64,000 bases of DNA. Source: Acanthosepion pharaonis. Lineage: Eukaryota > Mollusca > Cephalopoda > Sepiida > Sepiidae. Both the position numbers and the translations under genes were made by a program. Numbering within the stretch: the first letter of the stretch is position 1; the number at the start of each line of letters is the position of its first letter. Of this stretch, positions 44,053-55,536 are shown in pieces. The notes beneath the pieces are model-generated. The model was not told the DNA's origin. It worked only from the letters and a program-made list of their open reading frames with translations, and did not search any database. The stretch spans positions 422,501 through 486,500 of the forward strand of contig CAHIKZ030000059.1 of assembly GCA_903632075.3 (NCBI GenBank), read 5' to 3'.

Positions 44053-47000
44053 ATGGCTCTCTGGTTAGCTAGTTTGAATGTCCGGGGCCTGAGGTCCGAG
44101 TCTCGCAGGGCGAGGCTCATTCGTGACCTTCAGCGCCTCGGGGTGAATATATGTTGTATACAAGAGACCCGGTTTTCTTCTCATGATCGTGAGGATATAC
44201 TGTCTAAGGGGTTCGCCGTTTATTCAGCATGTTTTGATGGTCGTTCGAGGGGTGTCTCTTGGCTAGTGAGCAGGTCTTTGAAGGCTGCATGTACCCTTGT
44301 CTTCGCGGATCCGGCGGGCAGACTTTGCGTGCTGGATGTTACCATAAAGGATAAGGTTCTTCGTTTCATTGGGGTTTATGCGCCCAATAACCATTCCGAG
44401 CGGCCTGCTTTGTTTCGGCAGATCGCGCCGTTCTTGACGACGTCTCGTCGGGTAGTTTTAGCGGGGGATTGGAATGCCGTCCTTGACCCCGATATAGATC
44501 GGATAGGGCAAAAACAAGGTACTAACAACCCGGACGTGAAACCATTTCGGGACTTTAACGATGGGTTTGATCTTGTCGAGCCGGAATGAACACCCTCGGG
44601 AGGTAGCATGGACTTGGACAACTAGTGGCAACTCGGCTCCTGGGACGCTTGCGAGCTACCTGGACCGAGTCATAGTTAGGAGAGTCGATGTAGGGCTCTC
44701 AGGGTGTCCAAGTTTCCATTATATAGTTTATACGGATCATAGGCTTGTCCGGGTCCGTGTAAACTTAGATAAGCCTAAGGTTAGGTTGGCTGGTTACTGG
44801 AAATTGAACTGTTCACTTTTTGGTGAGCAGTGTTTCCGGGACCAGCTGTTACTAATGATACAAAGGGAATTGACGAAAGCGGTTGTAGGAAATGCCTGGT
44901 GGGGCAATTTAAAATCTAAAATTCGAACGTTTGCTGCCGATTTTAGTCGTCGGCTCAATCTAGATAGATTAGCGGCGCAAACGGCTTTAGAAAGTAAAGT
45001 TGATCGGGCTGTGAAATCCCGTGTTAGTGGGGATATAGCTTTAGCTAAGGCAGAGTTGTCCTCCTTGCTTATCAAGTAGGATCATGCTCTGGTAGTTAGG
45101 GCTAGGTTAAAAAGAATGTCTTCTGAGGCTACGAATATGGCCGCTGAACTGCGTGCAGAGGAGAATCGAAACGCGTCTAGGCGACATATAGCGTGCGTCA
45201 CATTACCGGATAAGCGGACCGTGACTACAAACACGGGCATATGTGAGGTGTTTCGGGATTACTTTCAGGATCTTTTCACCAGGGAGCCCGGTCTGAGCTC
45301 TGCTCAGTTCGACGCCTATTTAGCTGACTTTCCCTGCCTCAGGGCAGCTGAAGTGGCTAGGTGCGAGGGTCCAATAACAGAGTCGGAAATCTGGGAAGCG
45401 CTGAAGCAGGTTGGCCTGGATAAGTATCCGGGATTAGATGGTCTTCCCTACGAAGTTTACTTGAGGTTGTCGCACGTTTTTGTTCCTTTGCTGGAACTGA
45501 TCTCCAACCACTGGATGAAGCAGGGGTCTTTACCTCAACGCTTCACCAGGGGTGTGATCAAGTTGTTGCGTAAGGACAAGGACAGTGGGGATGGGTTAGG
45601 GAACTTTTGCCCTTTAACGATGTTAAATACTGACTTAAAGATTTTGGCGAAGATCTTAGCCAACCGTTTGCAGCTTGTCCTGTCTAGTCTGATTGGCCCT
45701 GAACAGACTTGTGCTGTGAAGGGTAGGACTATTCAGGATAACCTTCATATGGTACGCTTGATCTTAGAACAAGTCGACAGTGAAGCCGCGCTGATTAATT
45801 TAGATCAGTCCAAGGCCTTCGAGATGGTTGACCATCGATTTCTGGAGACTGTCCTTTCGGCGGCCGGTTTCGGAGCCGACTTTCGCTCCTGGATCCGACT
45901 TTTGTATGCGACCCCCGGTGCGCTGGTGGAAGTGAATGGGGTAAGATCGAAGCCTTTCGTATTGTCTCGCTCCATTCGTCAAGGTTGTCCGCTCTCGCCT
46001 CTGCTTTACGTTCTTGCGTTGGAACCATTCCTTCGCAAGTTAAAGACGAATCCGGTCCTGCGCGGTATTTCCCTGCCTGGGGCTTCCACCTCAGCCAGGT
46101 ATTCTGCCTATGCTGACGACGTTTCGGTTCTTGTGTCGAGCAGAGCCGAGATTAACGAAGTCAGCAAAGAGATCAGTGGGTATGAGATGGTGACAGGGGC
46201 CAAGATCAACCGCGATAAGTCTGTTGGCTTGCGGTTGGGTGCGTGGAAGGGAGTTTCTCTTCCCGGACTTTTCCTCTGGACGGATGGGCCGATCAAGATA
46301 CTCGGCGTCTGCTTCGGTCCTGATCTCCAGATGGAAAAGAATTGATCGGAGGTACAAGGGAAGGCCGAGGTCGCGGTTAATCTGTGGTCTCGGAGGAGAC
46401 TTTCCCTGTAGGGAAAGGCGGAGGTGTCTGTTTCACACATCTATCCGATCCTCTTTTACCGGCTCTCTGTGCTTCCACTCCCGTATGCCCGACTATTGTC
46501 ATTAGTCAAGACCTTGTTCTCTTTCTTGTGGAGAGGCAAGGCCCATATGGTATGTCGCGAGATCTGTTGCCTTCATCCCTCTGAGGGCGGTCTGGGTATG
46601 CCTAGCATTGAGATTCGTCAATATATGCTTCGCATTACCTTTCTAGACCGAATGTGTCGCGGTTCGGATGAGGTGGGCACCTTTTGGAAAGAAGATGTCC
46701 GAAAACATTTCCCATCCCTGAGAAGTGTGCACTCGTGTGATGAGGAGGCCGGCCGTACACCCCGAGCCGAGTGCTCCTTCTATCGCGAATGTCGTCGTGC
46801 TTTAAACTCCTCTTGCGGACGTCGGATGGCCTCTCCGACGCCCAGGCGTTGTCTCGTAAGGCATTGTATCGATTGTTAGTTAGGGCGGCCGTTCAAGATG
46901 ATCTAATTGGCGAGCTCGGTCTTACGAAGCAGGAGGCTCGCTCGATATGGCCTTGGTCGCCTGGGTTGAAATGTCTCAATAACGATGAGGCATCACTCAC

Positions 47001-47479
47001 CTGGCTGATGATTCGTGGGGCCCTCTGGGTCGGCAAGAGACTTTGTTCAGCAGGCTTGGAGAAATATCAAACTGTCGTCGCTGTACTGGGGAGGTCGAGA
47101 CTATTGGTCACGCCTTTTTTCAGTGCAAGACGGTAGTGCCGTTGTGCAGGTTTGTTGAAGGCCTCATGGTTCGCATGTTGCAGGGAAAGTTTTTGTCCTG
47201 GAATCCAGTTCTGTTTGTAGCAATGTGGTGCCGCAATTGACGAAGGAGGAACACTATGTGTTCTTTTGCTTACTAGGGGTTATGAGAGTCGTGATTTGGA
47301 CGACGCGTCAGAAGGAATTCTATGATCGTGAGAAGTTCACCTCTTCCCAACTGATCTTGTTCTTTAAGCATCAGCTTAAAGTCAAGATCAGGACGGAAAA
47401 ACGGCGGCTCCCTTCATCAGAATTTGACAAAAGGTGGGTAAATCTTGCGCGAATGTGTAGAGTGAAAGGGCTGACCTAG
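44053..47479 (+). pseudogene. LINE copy 1 ORF2 (APE endonuclease, RT, zinc finger), broken
   Basis: N-terminal APE endonuclease: LNVRG, QETRF, GVYAPN, GDWNAV, WTWT, SYLDRV, TDHRLV (44060-44760), all catalytic motifs visible. Reverse transcriptase: NLDQSKAF (45800), RQGCPLSPLLY, and YADD at 46109-46120, within a 409-codon open stretch (45116-46345). C-terminal zinc finger: C-x2-C-x8-H-x4-C at 47073-47126. The endonuclease nicks the target and the RT copies element RNA there. Lesions: a small deletion near 44585, TAG at 45077, a stop at 46343 followed by a local insertion, and a TAG near 46408. The paired YADD domain itself is intact. Confidence 0.88.
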
Positions 47480-49032
47480 GTGGCATTTGGATGTCGGTTA
47501 GGTACAGAATTTTGTTTAACAGGGTTGAACAGAAGCAACCCATCCCGATATTAGGTTAGGTTAGGTTTTTGAGTTTGATCTTTTAGTTTTCTTTCTTTTC
47601 TGGTTAACTTAGCTAGAGTGTGCATGCGCATTGGTCCCTTTTATTTCTGTCCCTATTTTTCTTTTGTTTAAACTCCCATCCCCTCCCTCGTTAGGTGGTC
47701 AGTGATGTCAGTTCTCTGGTGGATGCGGGGCGCCTTTCGTTTCGTATGTGTGATTTTTCGTATTTGTTGTTGTGTATGAATGTGTGTGTGTCTGTGTGAA
47801 TGCTTGGAGGAATGATTGTGTTCCTTATTTTTCATAGTCCCGCATTGATTTCGTCCGGTTAACTGATGTTTCTGCCACATTTATGGTTTGTGGGGGGTTT
47901 TATTACTAACACAAGTTTTGTTTATTTTCTTGTAAATATTAAGGCATATTGTACAGACTCATTTGGGGATATTTTAAAAATTGTTGTTTTATGCCCCTCC
48001 CCCCACGAACAATATTTGTACATAGAGGGACTAGTTAGGATTTCATAGAGAATTTGAGGTATTATGGTGGACGTAGTAAGAAAAGTATGAGTGAATGTGT
48101 TGTTTTGGTGATAGGAATATTGTTGGTTTGTTTGGGTCCGTGTCTGGGTCTAGCTAAGTTTAAGAATTAAGACAGAAGAAGACCGTCCTTCCCCATCCCC
48201 CTTTTAGGCCTTGTGCCACATTTTATACTTTTGTATAAATAAATATTCAAACTTTCCCTGACAGGACTTTCGTCTTCCGTCTGTTTCAGATTTTTTCTCT
48301 TTCTGGCCGTCGAACTCGTTTTAATATATTCTGTGTTGCAGTTTGACGAGCCTGTTTTGAACCGTGAGGATTTACTTCAGTGCTGTACGAACTTTTTTCA
48401 GTGACGAACTTTATTGACACACCAAGTCTTTTCGGTTAAGTTTTTGTTTAAGTTTTTATTCTTTTTATTTTTTCCATTTCTTTTGTTTGTTTTAATTTTT
48501 TTTTTTGGCTTCGGCCTACATTTTTTATTTTTTTTTAGTCCGGTTCGACAAAGTCTTACCGGACGACTGCTTTTTTATTTTTTGTTTATTTGTTTAAAAA
48601 ACTAGGACAGGTTAAAGAAAAAAGAAAAAGAAAGCTTTGTTTTTATTTCCTTTTTTATTTTATACATTTATTTTCTTTAGCGGCTTCGGCCTCAAGCCTT
48701 TATTTTTTTATTTCTTTTCTTTTTCCTTTTTGTACATTTTTGAGTTTTGGAAAAAAAAAGAGAGGTGTTACAGTTTTTTCTTTTATTTTTGGCTGCCTTT
48801 GGGCGCCATATTTATTTTCATTTTATAAAAAAGTCTTACCTGTTTATTTATTTTCTTTCAGTTTATCTAGTTTGTCTTTTATTTTACTTTTAGTTCATTT
48901 TTAAATTTTAATTTCCTGGGTTATCCAGGCTTTCTTTTATTTGTTTCATTTTTTTTGTCTTTTCCCAACTCCTCTCCCCGTGTTTTTGGAAACATTTATA
49001 GAGACCCGCAAGTGGTAGTCTTCACGCTTTTG

Positions 49033-51079
49033 CAACGAGGCCAGTCGGTCGAATGTAAAAAAAAGACCTTTTCGGGTCGACTTTAGCCGCCGACCCGCCG
49101 GATAAATCCGCAAAAAATCGGGCTAAATCTAGCCCAAATTCTGAAGAACGAGCTAGTAGCGCAAAAAATGGTGAAACTGGCAAGAAGGACGAGGTTCCGA
49201 AGGAGGCACAATCTAAGACTGCTGAGGAGTTGCCCTCTTGTTGGAAGCCCCCCCCCAAGTTGCATTTTGAACATGGCGGATTTCTTGGAAAAGGCGAAAA
49301 AATTATGCCCATCTTGTAAATAAAGATGGGCTGGTCGAAACTGTCCAAGAGCTCGATGTGTTCGCAAAGAGAATGGTGTCCGTTTTCGTGGTCGACAAGA
49401 AAACACGTAAGATTTGTCGCTCCACAAAAAGACATAGTGATTAAATCACTTTTGTCCCTGGGGATAAAACCCCAAAAGAGTAATCAAAGGTACTGGTTTT
49501 TTCATGTGGGACATTCTGCTGCCCACGCCAGAAGATTGCCTGGCAATGGCGAAAAGGAGTTAATTACTAAGGAATTGATCCTTAGAACTGAATACGAGGG
49601 TCGGAGAAGGACCAGGGTGGCCGTTTTGAGGTTCCTCCTCAAATTTCGGGAGAGCACCTGGCTGCATTTTTTATGCAGTACGGCCAAATTTAGGGGCTCT
49701 CTCCGACAATTTGAACGGGGATGGACTTTTGACATTATGCTCGATCAGAAGGCCTTCAAGTCCGTCCCCAACTGTTTGGGTTTTGGCGACAGGAAAATGC
49801 CGGTCGTTGTGACCGGTAGGAAACCTACTTGCTGGAGGTGTGGAGTGACTGGTCACCTTTCCTCCTCCTGCCCAGGGAAGAAGGCCCCTGGAATTCCGGA
49901 CGTAGGCGACCAAAATACCCCTTTGGCCGAGAAGGTAAAATCCGCAGCGCCTGTAGTGGGCCTAGCTGCGAGGCGGACCGGTGCGGAAAATCCCTCGGTT
50001 GGGTCCGTACCAACATTACCCGCTAAACCAACGCCATCCACAAGTGTGGATAAGGAAAAGGATGAGGGGAAATGGCGCCTCGTAGTTAGGGGCAAAGGGA
50101 AGACCCAAACAGCGGTTCCTCAGTCCCATCATGACCCCAGGGACATTAACACCTACAGCCCCATTCCCTCTACCAGCTCTGAGGGCGACGCCTCGGCGTC
50201 TTACGAAAAAAATGCGACAGAAGCGCAAAAATTAAATGAACCCAGTTGGCAAAAGATCCTAGACCTAAAAAAACTTAAGGAGAAATTGGAGACCAAGCGG
50301 GGTAAAAATGAAAAATCGCTGGGGGCGCCGGGCCCCGTATCCACTGCCCCGTCTTCCCCTTCTTCATAAAAAAAAATCATTTTACAAAACCACCTCCGCT
50401 CAAATCTGTATCGAACTCGCCGACAAAATCTTTTCACTCGTCCAAACCTTCTCCGGTGAGGACGCCTACGGGATGGACTCCCTCAACAACACCTAATCTT
50501 ACACCCATGTCAACACCTATACAATCTCCAAATGAAAAGATTCAGAAGCCCAGATTCACAATCAATTACCGACAAAAAGAAAAAGAAACTTAAACCACCT
50601 TACCTCCCAGGGGAAGACGTCTGCCGCGTATCCCGGGACCAGGCTGAAAGGGTTTTCGGGCAGACGAGGAACCCGAAAGACTTAAATGTTCTTTGGAACT
50701 TTAAACAAATTAACGGCGTGGAAGTGAAAAAGACTGAAAATTTCCCTGCCGCCAAAAGAATCCTGACCGTAATTAGAACTGGGCCGGGTACGCGGGAGAT
50801 TTGGGGCATGATACAGGGGGACCAGTCGTCTCTAAAAATGGTGCCCCCAGCTGCCTAACTTTTAGATCTGGAAACAGATGAAGCAGATCAAAAACTCAAA
50901 GGGAGGGTCCCAGTTTTGTTCACCCATCCCTTTATAGGGCTCTCAAATTAACCTACCCTTCGGACATCGGCGGCTTGTCTCAGGATGATACCGTCGAAAG
51001 TGAGATGGCGTCAGGATCTATGGGACGAGCTGTGGGTGTCCTCACCCCAGCCATGTTCTATCCTGAAGGGCAACCCTAA
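49033..51079 (+). pseudogene. LINE copy 2 ORF1, broken
   Basis: Same protein as copy 1 ORF1, but the start codon is lost in a small deletion (copy 1 GCAACATGGCCGACGAGGC reads GCAACGAGGC here). The best open part (49326-50369, 347 codons) covers the central conserved block and the CCHC knuckle at 49830-49871 (CWRCGVTGHLSSSC). A frameshift near 50368 separates the C-terminal part, which ends at the TAA at 51077-51079. Confidence 0.78.
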
Positions 51080-51090
51080 TCGGCTCCACA

Positions 51091-54000
51091 ATAGCTCTCT
51101 GGCTAGCTACTTTGAATGCCCGGGGCCTGAGGTCCGAGTCTCGCAGGGCGAGGCTCATTCGTGACCTTCAGCGCCTCGGGGTGAATATATGTTGTATACA
51201 AGAGACCCGGTTTTGTTCTCATCATCGTGGGGACGTGCTGTCTAAGGGGTTCGCCCTTTATTCAGCATGTTTTGATGGTCGTTCGAGGGATGTCTCTTGG
51301 CTAGTGAGCGGGTCTTTGAAGGCTGCATGTACCATTGTCTTCGCGGATCCGGCGGACAGGCTTTGCGTGCTGGATGTTACCATAAAGGATAAGGTTCTTC
51401 GTCTCATTGGGGTTTATGCGCCCAATACCCATTCCGAGCGGCCTGCTTTGTTTCGGCAGATCGCGCCGTTCTTGACGACGTCTCGTCGGGTAGTTTTAGC
51501 GGGGGATTGGAATGCCGTCCTTGACCCCGATATAGATCGTATAGGGCAAAAACAAGGTACTAACAACCCGGACGTGAAACCATTTCGGGACTTAACGATG
51601 GGTTTGATCTTGTCGATGAGTTCCGGAATGAACACACTCGGGAGGTAGCATGGACTTGGACAACTAGTGGCAACTCGGCTCCTGGGACGCTTGCGAGCTA
51701 CCTGGACCGAGTCTTAGTTAGGAGAGTCGATGTAGGGCTCTTAGGGTGTCCAAGTTTCCATTATATAGTTTATACGGATCATAGGCTTGTCCGGGTCCGT
51801 GTAAACTTAGATAAGCCTAAGGTTAGGTTGGCTGGTTACTGGAAATTGAACTGTTCACTTTTTGGTGAGCAGTGTTTCCGGGACCAGCTGTTACTAATGA
51901 TACAAAGGGAATTGACGGGAGCGGTTGTGGGAAATGTCTGGTGGGGCAATTTAAAATCTAAAATTCGAACGTTTGCTGCCGATTTTAGTCGTCGACTCAA
52001 TGTAGATAGATTAGCGGCCCAAACGGCTTTAGAAAGTAAAGTTGATCGGGCTGTGAAATCCCGTGTTAGTGGGGATATAGCTTTAGCTAAGGCAGAGTTG
52101 TCCTCCTTGCTTATCAAGAAGGATCATGCTCTGGTAGTTAGGGCTAGGTTAAAAAGAATGTCTTCTGAGGCTACGAGTATGGCCGCTGAACTGCGTGCAG
52201 AGGAGAATCGAAACGCATCTAGGCGACATATAGCGTGCGTCACATTACCGGATAAGCGGACCGTGACTACAAACACGGGCATATGTGAGGTGTTTCGGGA
52301 TTACTTTCAGGATCTTTTCACCAGGGAGCCCGGTCTGGGCTCTGCTCAGTTCGACGCCTATTTAGCTGACTTTCCCTGCCTCAGGGCAGCTGAAGTGGCT
52401 AGGTGAGAGGGTCCCATAACAGAGTTGGAAATCTGGGAAGCGCTTAAGCAGGTTGGCCTGGATAAGTATCCGGGATTAGATGGTCTTCCCTACGAAGTTT
52501 ACTTGAGGTTGTCGCACGTTTTTGTTCCTTTGCTGGGACTGATTTTTAACCACTGGATGAAGCAGGGGTCTTTACCTCAACGCTTCACCAGGGGTGTGAT
52601 CAAGTTGCTGCCTAAGGACAAGGACGGTGGGGATGGGTTAGGGAACTTTCGCCCTTTAACGATGTTAAATACTGACTTAAAGATTTTGGCGAAGATCTTA
52701 GCCAACCGTTTGCAGCTTGTCCTGTCTAGTCTGATTGGCCCTGAACAGACTTGTGCTGTGAAGGCAGGACTATTCAGGATAACCTTCATATGGTACGCTT
52801 GATCTTAGAACAAGTCGACAGTGAAGCCGCGCTGATCAATTTAGATCAGTCCAAGGCCTTCGATAGGGTTGACCATCGATTTCTGGAGGCTGTCCTTTCG
52901 GCGGCCGGTTTCGGAGCCGACTTTCGCTCCTGGATCCGACTTTTGTATGTGACCCCCGATGCGCTGGTGGAAGTGAATGGGGTAAGATCGAAGCCTTTCG
53001 TATTGTCTCGCTCCATTCGTCAAGGTTGTCCGCTCTCGCCTCTGCTTTACGTTCTTGCGTTGGAACCTTTCCTTCGCAAGTTAAAGGCAAATACGGTCCT
53101 GCGCGGAATTTCCCTGCCTGGGGCTTCCACCTCAGCCAGTATTCTGCCTATGCTGACGACGTTTCGGTTCTTGTGTCGAGCAGAGCCGAGATTAACGAAG
53201 TCAGCAAAGAAATCAGTGGGTACGAGATGGTGACAGGGGCCAAGATCAACCGCGATAAGTCTGTGGGCTTGCGGTTGGGTTCGTGGAAGGGAGTTTTCTC
53301 TTCCCGACCTTTCCTCTGGACGGATGGGCCGATCAAGATAGTCGGCGTCTAGTTCGGTCCTGATCTCCAGTTGGAAATGAACTGGTCGGAGGTCGCAGTT
53401 AATCTGTGGTCTCGGAGGAGACTTTCCCTGAAGGGAAGGGCGGAGGTGTGTATTTCACACATCTATCCGATCCTCTTTTACCGACTCTCTGTGCTTCCAC
53501 TCCCGTATGCCCGACTATTGTCATTAGTCAAGACCTTGTTCTCTTTCTTGTGGAGAGGCAAGGCCCATATGGTATGTCGCGAGATCTGTTGCCTTCATCC
53601 CTCTGAGGGCGGTCTGGGTATGCCTAGCATTGAGATTCGTCAATATATGCTTCGCATTACCTTTCTAGACCGAATGTGTCGCGGTTCGGATGAGGTGGGC
53701 ACCTTTTGGAAAGAAGATGTCCGAAAACATTTCCCATCCCTGAGAAGTGTGCACTCGTGTGGAGGAGGCCGGCCGTACACACCCAGAGCCGAGTGCTCCT
53801 TCTATCGCGAATGTCGTCGTGCTTTGAAACTCCTCTTGCGGACGTCGGATGGCCTCTCCGACGACCAGGCGTTGTCTCGTAAGGCATTGTATCGATTGTT
53901 AGTTAGGGCGGCCGTTCAAGATGATCTAATTGGCGAGCTCGGTCTTACGAAGCAGGAGGCTCGCTCGATATGGCCTTGGTCGCCTGGGTTGAAATGTCTC

Positions 54001-54503
54001 AATAACGATGAGGCATCACTCACCTGGCTGATGATTCGTGGGGCCCTCTGGGTCGGCAAGAGACTTTGTTCAGCAGGCTTGGAGAAATATCAAACTGTCG
54101 TCGTTGTACTGGGAAAGTCGAGACCATTGGTCACGCCTTTTTTCAGTGCAAGACGGTAGTGCCGTTGTGCGGGTTTGTTGAAGGCCTCATGGTTCGCATG
54201 TTGCAGGGAAAGTTTTTGTCCTGGAAGCCTGTTCTGTTTGTAGCAATGTGGTGCCGCAATTGACGAAGGAGGAGCACTATGTGTTCTGTTGCTGACTAGG
54301 GGTTATGAGAGTCGTGATTTGGACGACGCGTCAGAAGAAATTCTATGATCGTGAGAAGTTCACCTCTTCCCAACTGATCTTGTTCTTTAAGCATCAGCTT
54401 AAAGTCAAGATCAGGACGGAAAAACGGCGGCCCCTTCATCAGAATTTGACAAAAGGTGGGTAAATCTTGCGCGAATGTGTAGAGTGAAAGGGGCTGACCT
54501 AGA
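51091..54503 (+). pseudogene. LINE copy 2 ORF2, broken
   Basis: The ORF2 start is ATA (51091-51093) where copy 1 has ATG. Endonuclease motifs (QETRF, GVYAPN, GDWNAV) and RT blocks (NLDQSKAFDRVDHRF, RQGCPLSP, YADD at 53149-53160) are present. Lesions differ from copy 1: one base lost at about 51591, a TGA at 52404, a frameshift near 52763, one base lost near 53139, and a TAG at 53350. The C-terminal zinc finger region near 54096-54149 remains (CRRCTGKVETIGHAFFQC). Confidence 0.85.
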
Positions 54504-55262
54504 GTGGCACTTGGATGTCGGTTAGGTACAGAATTTTGTCCTAACAGAGTTGAACAGAAGCAACCCATCCCGATATTAGGTTAGGTTAGGTTTTTCTTTT
54601 TTTTTCTGGTTAACTTAGCTAGGGTATGCATGCGCATTGGTCCCTTTTATTTCTGTCCCTATTTTTCTTTTGTTTAAACCCCCATCCCCTCCCTCGTTAG
54701 GTGGTCAGTGATGTCAGTTCTCTGGTGGATGCGGGGTGCCTTTCGTATGTGTGAATTTTCGTAATTGTTGTTGTGTATGAATGTGTGTGTGCCTGTGTGA
54801 ATGCCTGGAGGAATGAATGTGTTCCTTATTTTTCATAGTCCCGCATTGATTTCGTCCGGTTAACTGATGTTTCTGCCACATTTATGGTTTGTGGGGGGTT
54901 TTATTACTAACACAAGTTTTGTTTATTTTCTTGTAAATATTAAGGCATATTGTACAGACTCATTTGGGGATATTTTAAAAATTGTTGTTTTATGCCCCTC
55001 CCCCCACGAACAATATTTGTACATAGGGGGACTAGTTAGGATTTCATAGAGAATTTGAGGTATTATGGTGGACGTAGTAAGAAAGGTATGAGTGAATGTG
55101 TTGTTTTGGTGATAGGAATATTGTTGCTATGTTTGGGTCCGTGTCTGGGACTAGCTAAGTTTAGAATTAAGACAGAAGAAGACCGTCCTTCCCCATCCCC
55201 CTTTTAGGCCTTGTGCCACATTTTATACTTATGTATAAATAAATATCCAAACTTTCCCTGAC

Positions 55263-55525
55263 GATCCGTTTAGGTGAAACCTAGGTAGGTTTGTCTGGCT
55301 CACTAGGTGTATCTAGGTCTGCTCTACGGTTGTATTGAGCTCTTTTGTTAGTTGTTACTCGTATCGGGGTTTTTTCTTTGGGCTTCAGACCTGCATCTGT
55401 GCGATTTTTTTGTCGTCAGAAGTTCATGTTTGTAGCTCTTTCTTTTTTTAAAACCTTTTTTTCCCTCGAGATTGATTTGATTAGCAAATCAAAAATTTGA
55501 GGGTTTTTCGAAAAGAGTCTTGTTA
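55263..55525 (+). repeat. Penelope pLTR, 3' part right of the LINE pair
   Basis: GATCCGTTTAGGTGAAACCT to TTTGAGGGTTTTTCGAAA matches the 3' part of the right pLTR (about 57880-58122). Together with 41283-41370 it makes one complete left pLTR split by the LINEs. Confidence 0.85.
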
Positions 55526-55536
55526 TCTATATTTAT

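Larger units (their letters stand above)
41371..48247 (+). mobile_element. Tx1/L1-like LINE, copy 1
   Basis: Full-length non-LTR retrotransposon of about 6.88 kb. It has a T-rich 5' UTR (41371-41986), ORF1, an 11-base gap, ORF2, and a 3' UTR containing three TTAGG-type repeats (about 47549), GGCCTTGTGCCACATTTTAT near the end and a terminal ATAAATAAATATT with no long poly(A). It is flanked on both sides by CAAACTTTCCCTGAC (41356-41370 and 48248-48262). It moves by target-primed reverse transcription. APE endonuclease motifs, a zinc-knuckle ORF1 and a C-terminal zinc finger in ORF2 place it in the L1/Tx1 group; the clade is inferred. Both ORFs are broken. Confidence 0.85.
48263..55247 (+). mobile_element. 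Tx1/L1-like LINE, copy 2
   Basis: Second full-length copy of about 6.99 kb, head to tail with copy 1. It starts AGGACTTTCGTCTTCCGTCT (copy 1: AGGACTTTTGTGTTCCGTCT) and ends ATAAATAAATATC. The target sequence CAAACTTTCCCTGAC follows at 55248-55262. The 5' UTR is about 160 bases longer than in copy 1, including a hairpin GTCCGGT/ACCGGAC near 48538-48565. Copies are close but carry different indels and stops, so they are not a very recent duplication. Confidence 0.85.

Noticed and set aside
45795..46357. Minus-strand frames of 77-110 codons
   Set aside because: Antisense shadows of the LINE RT domain.
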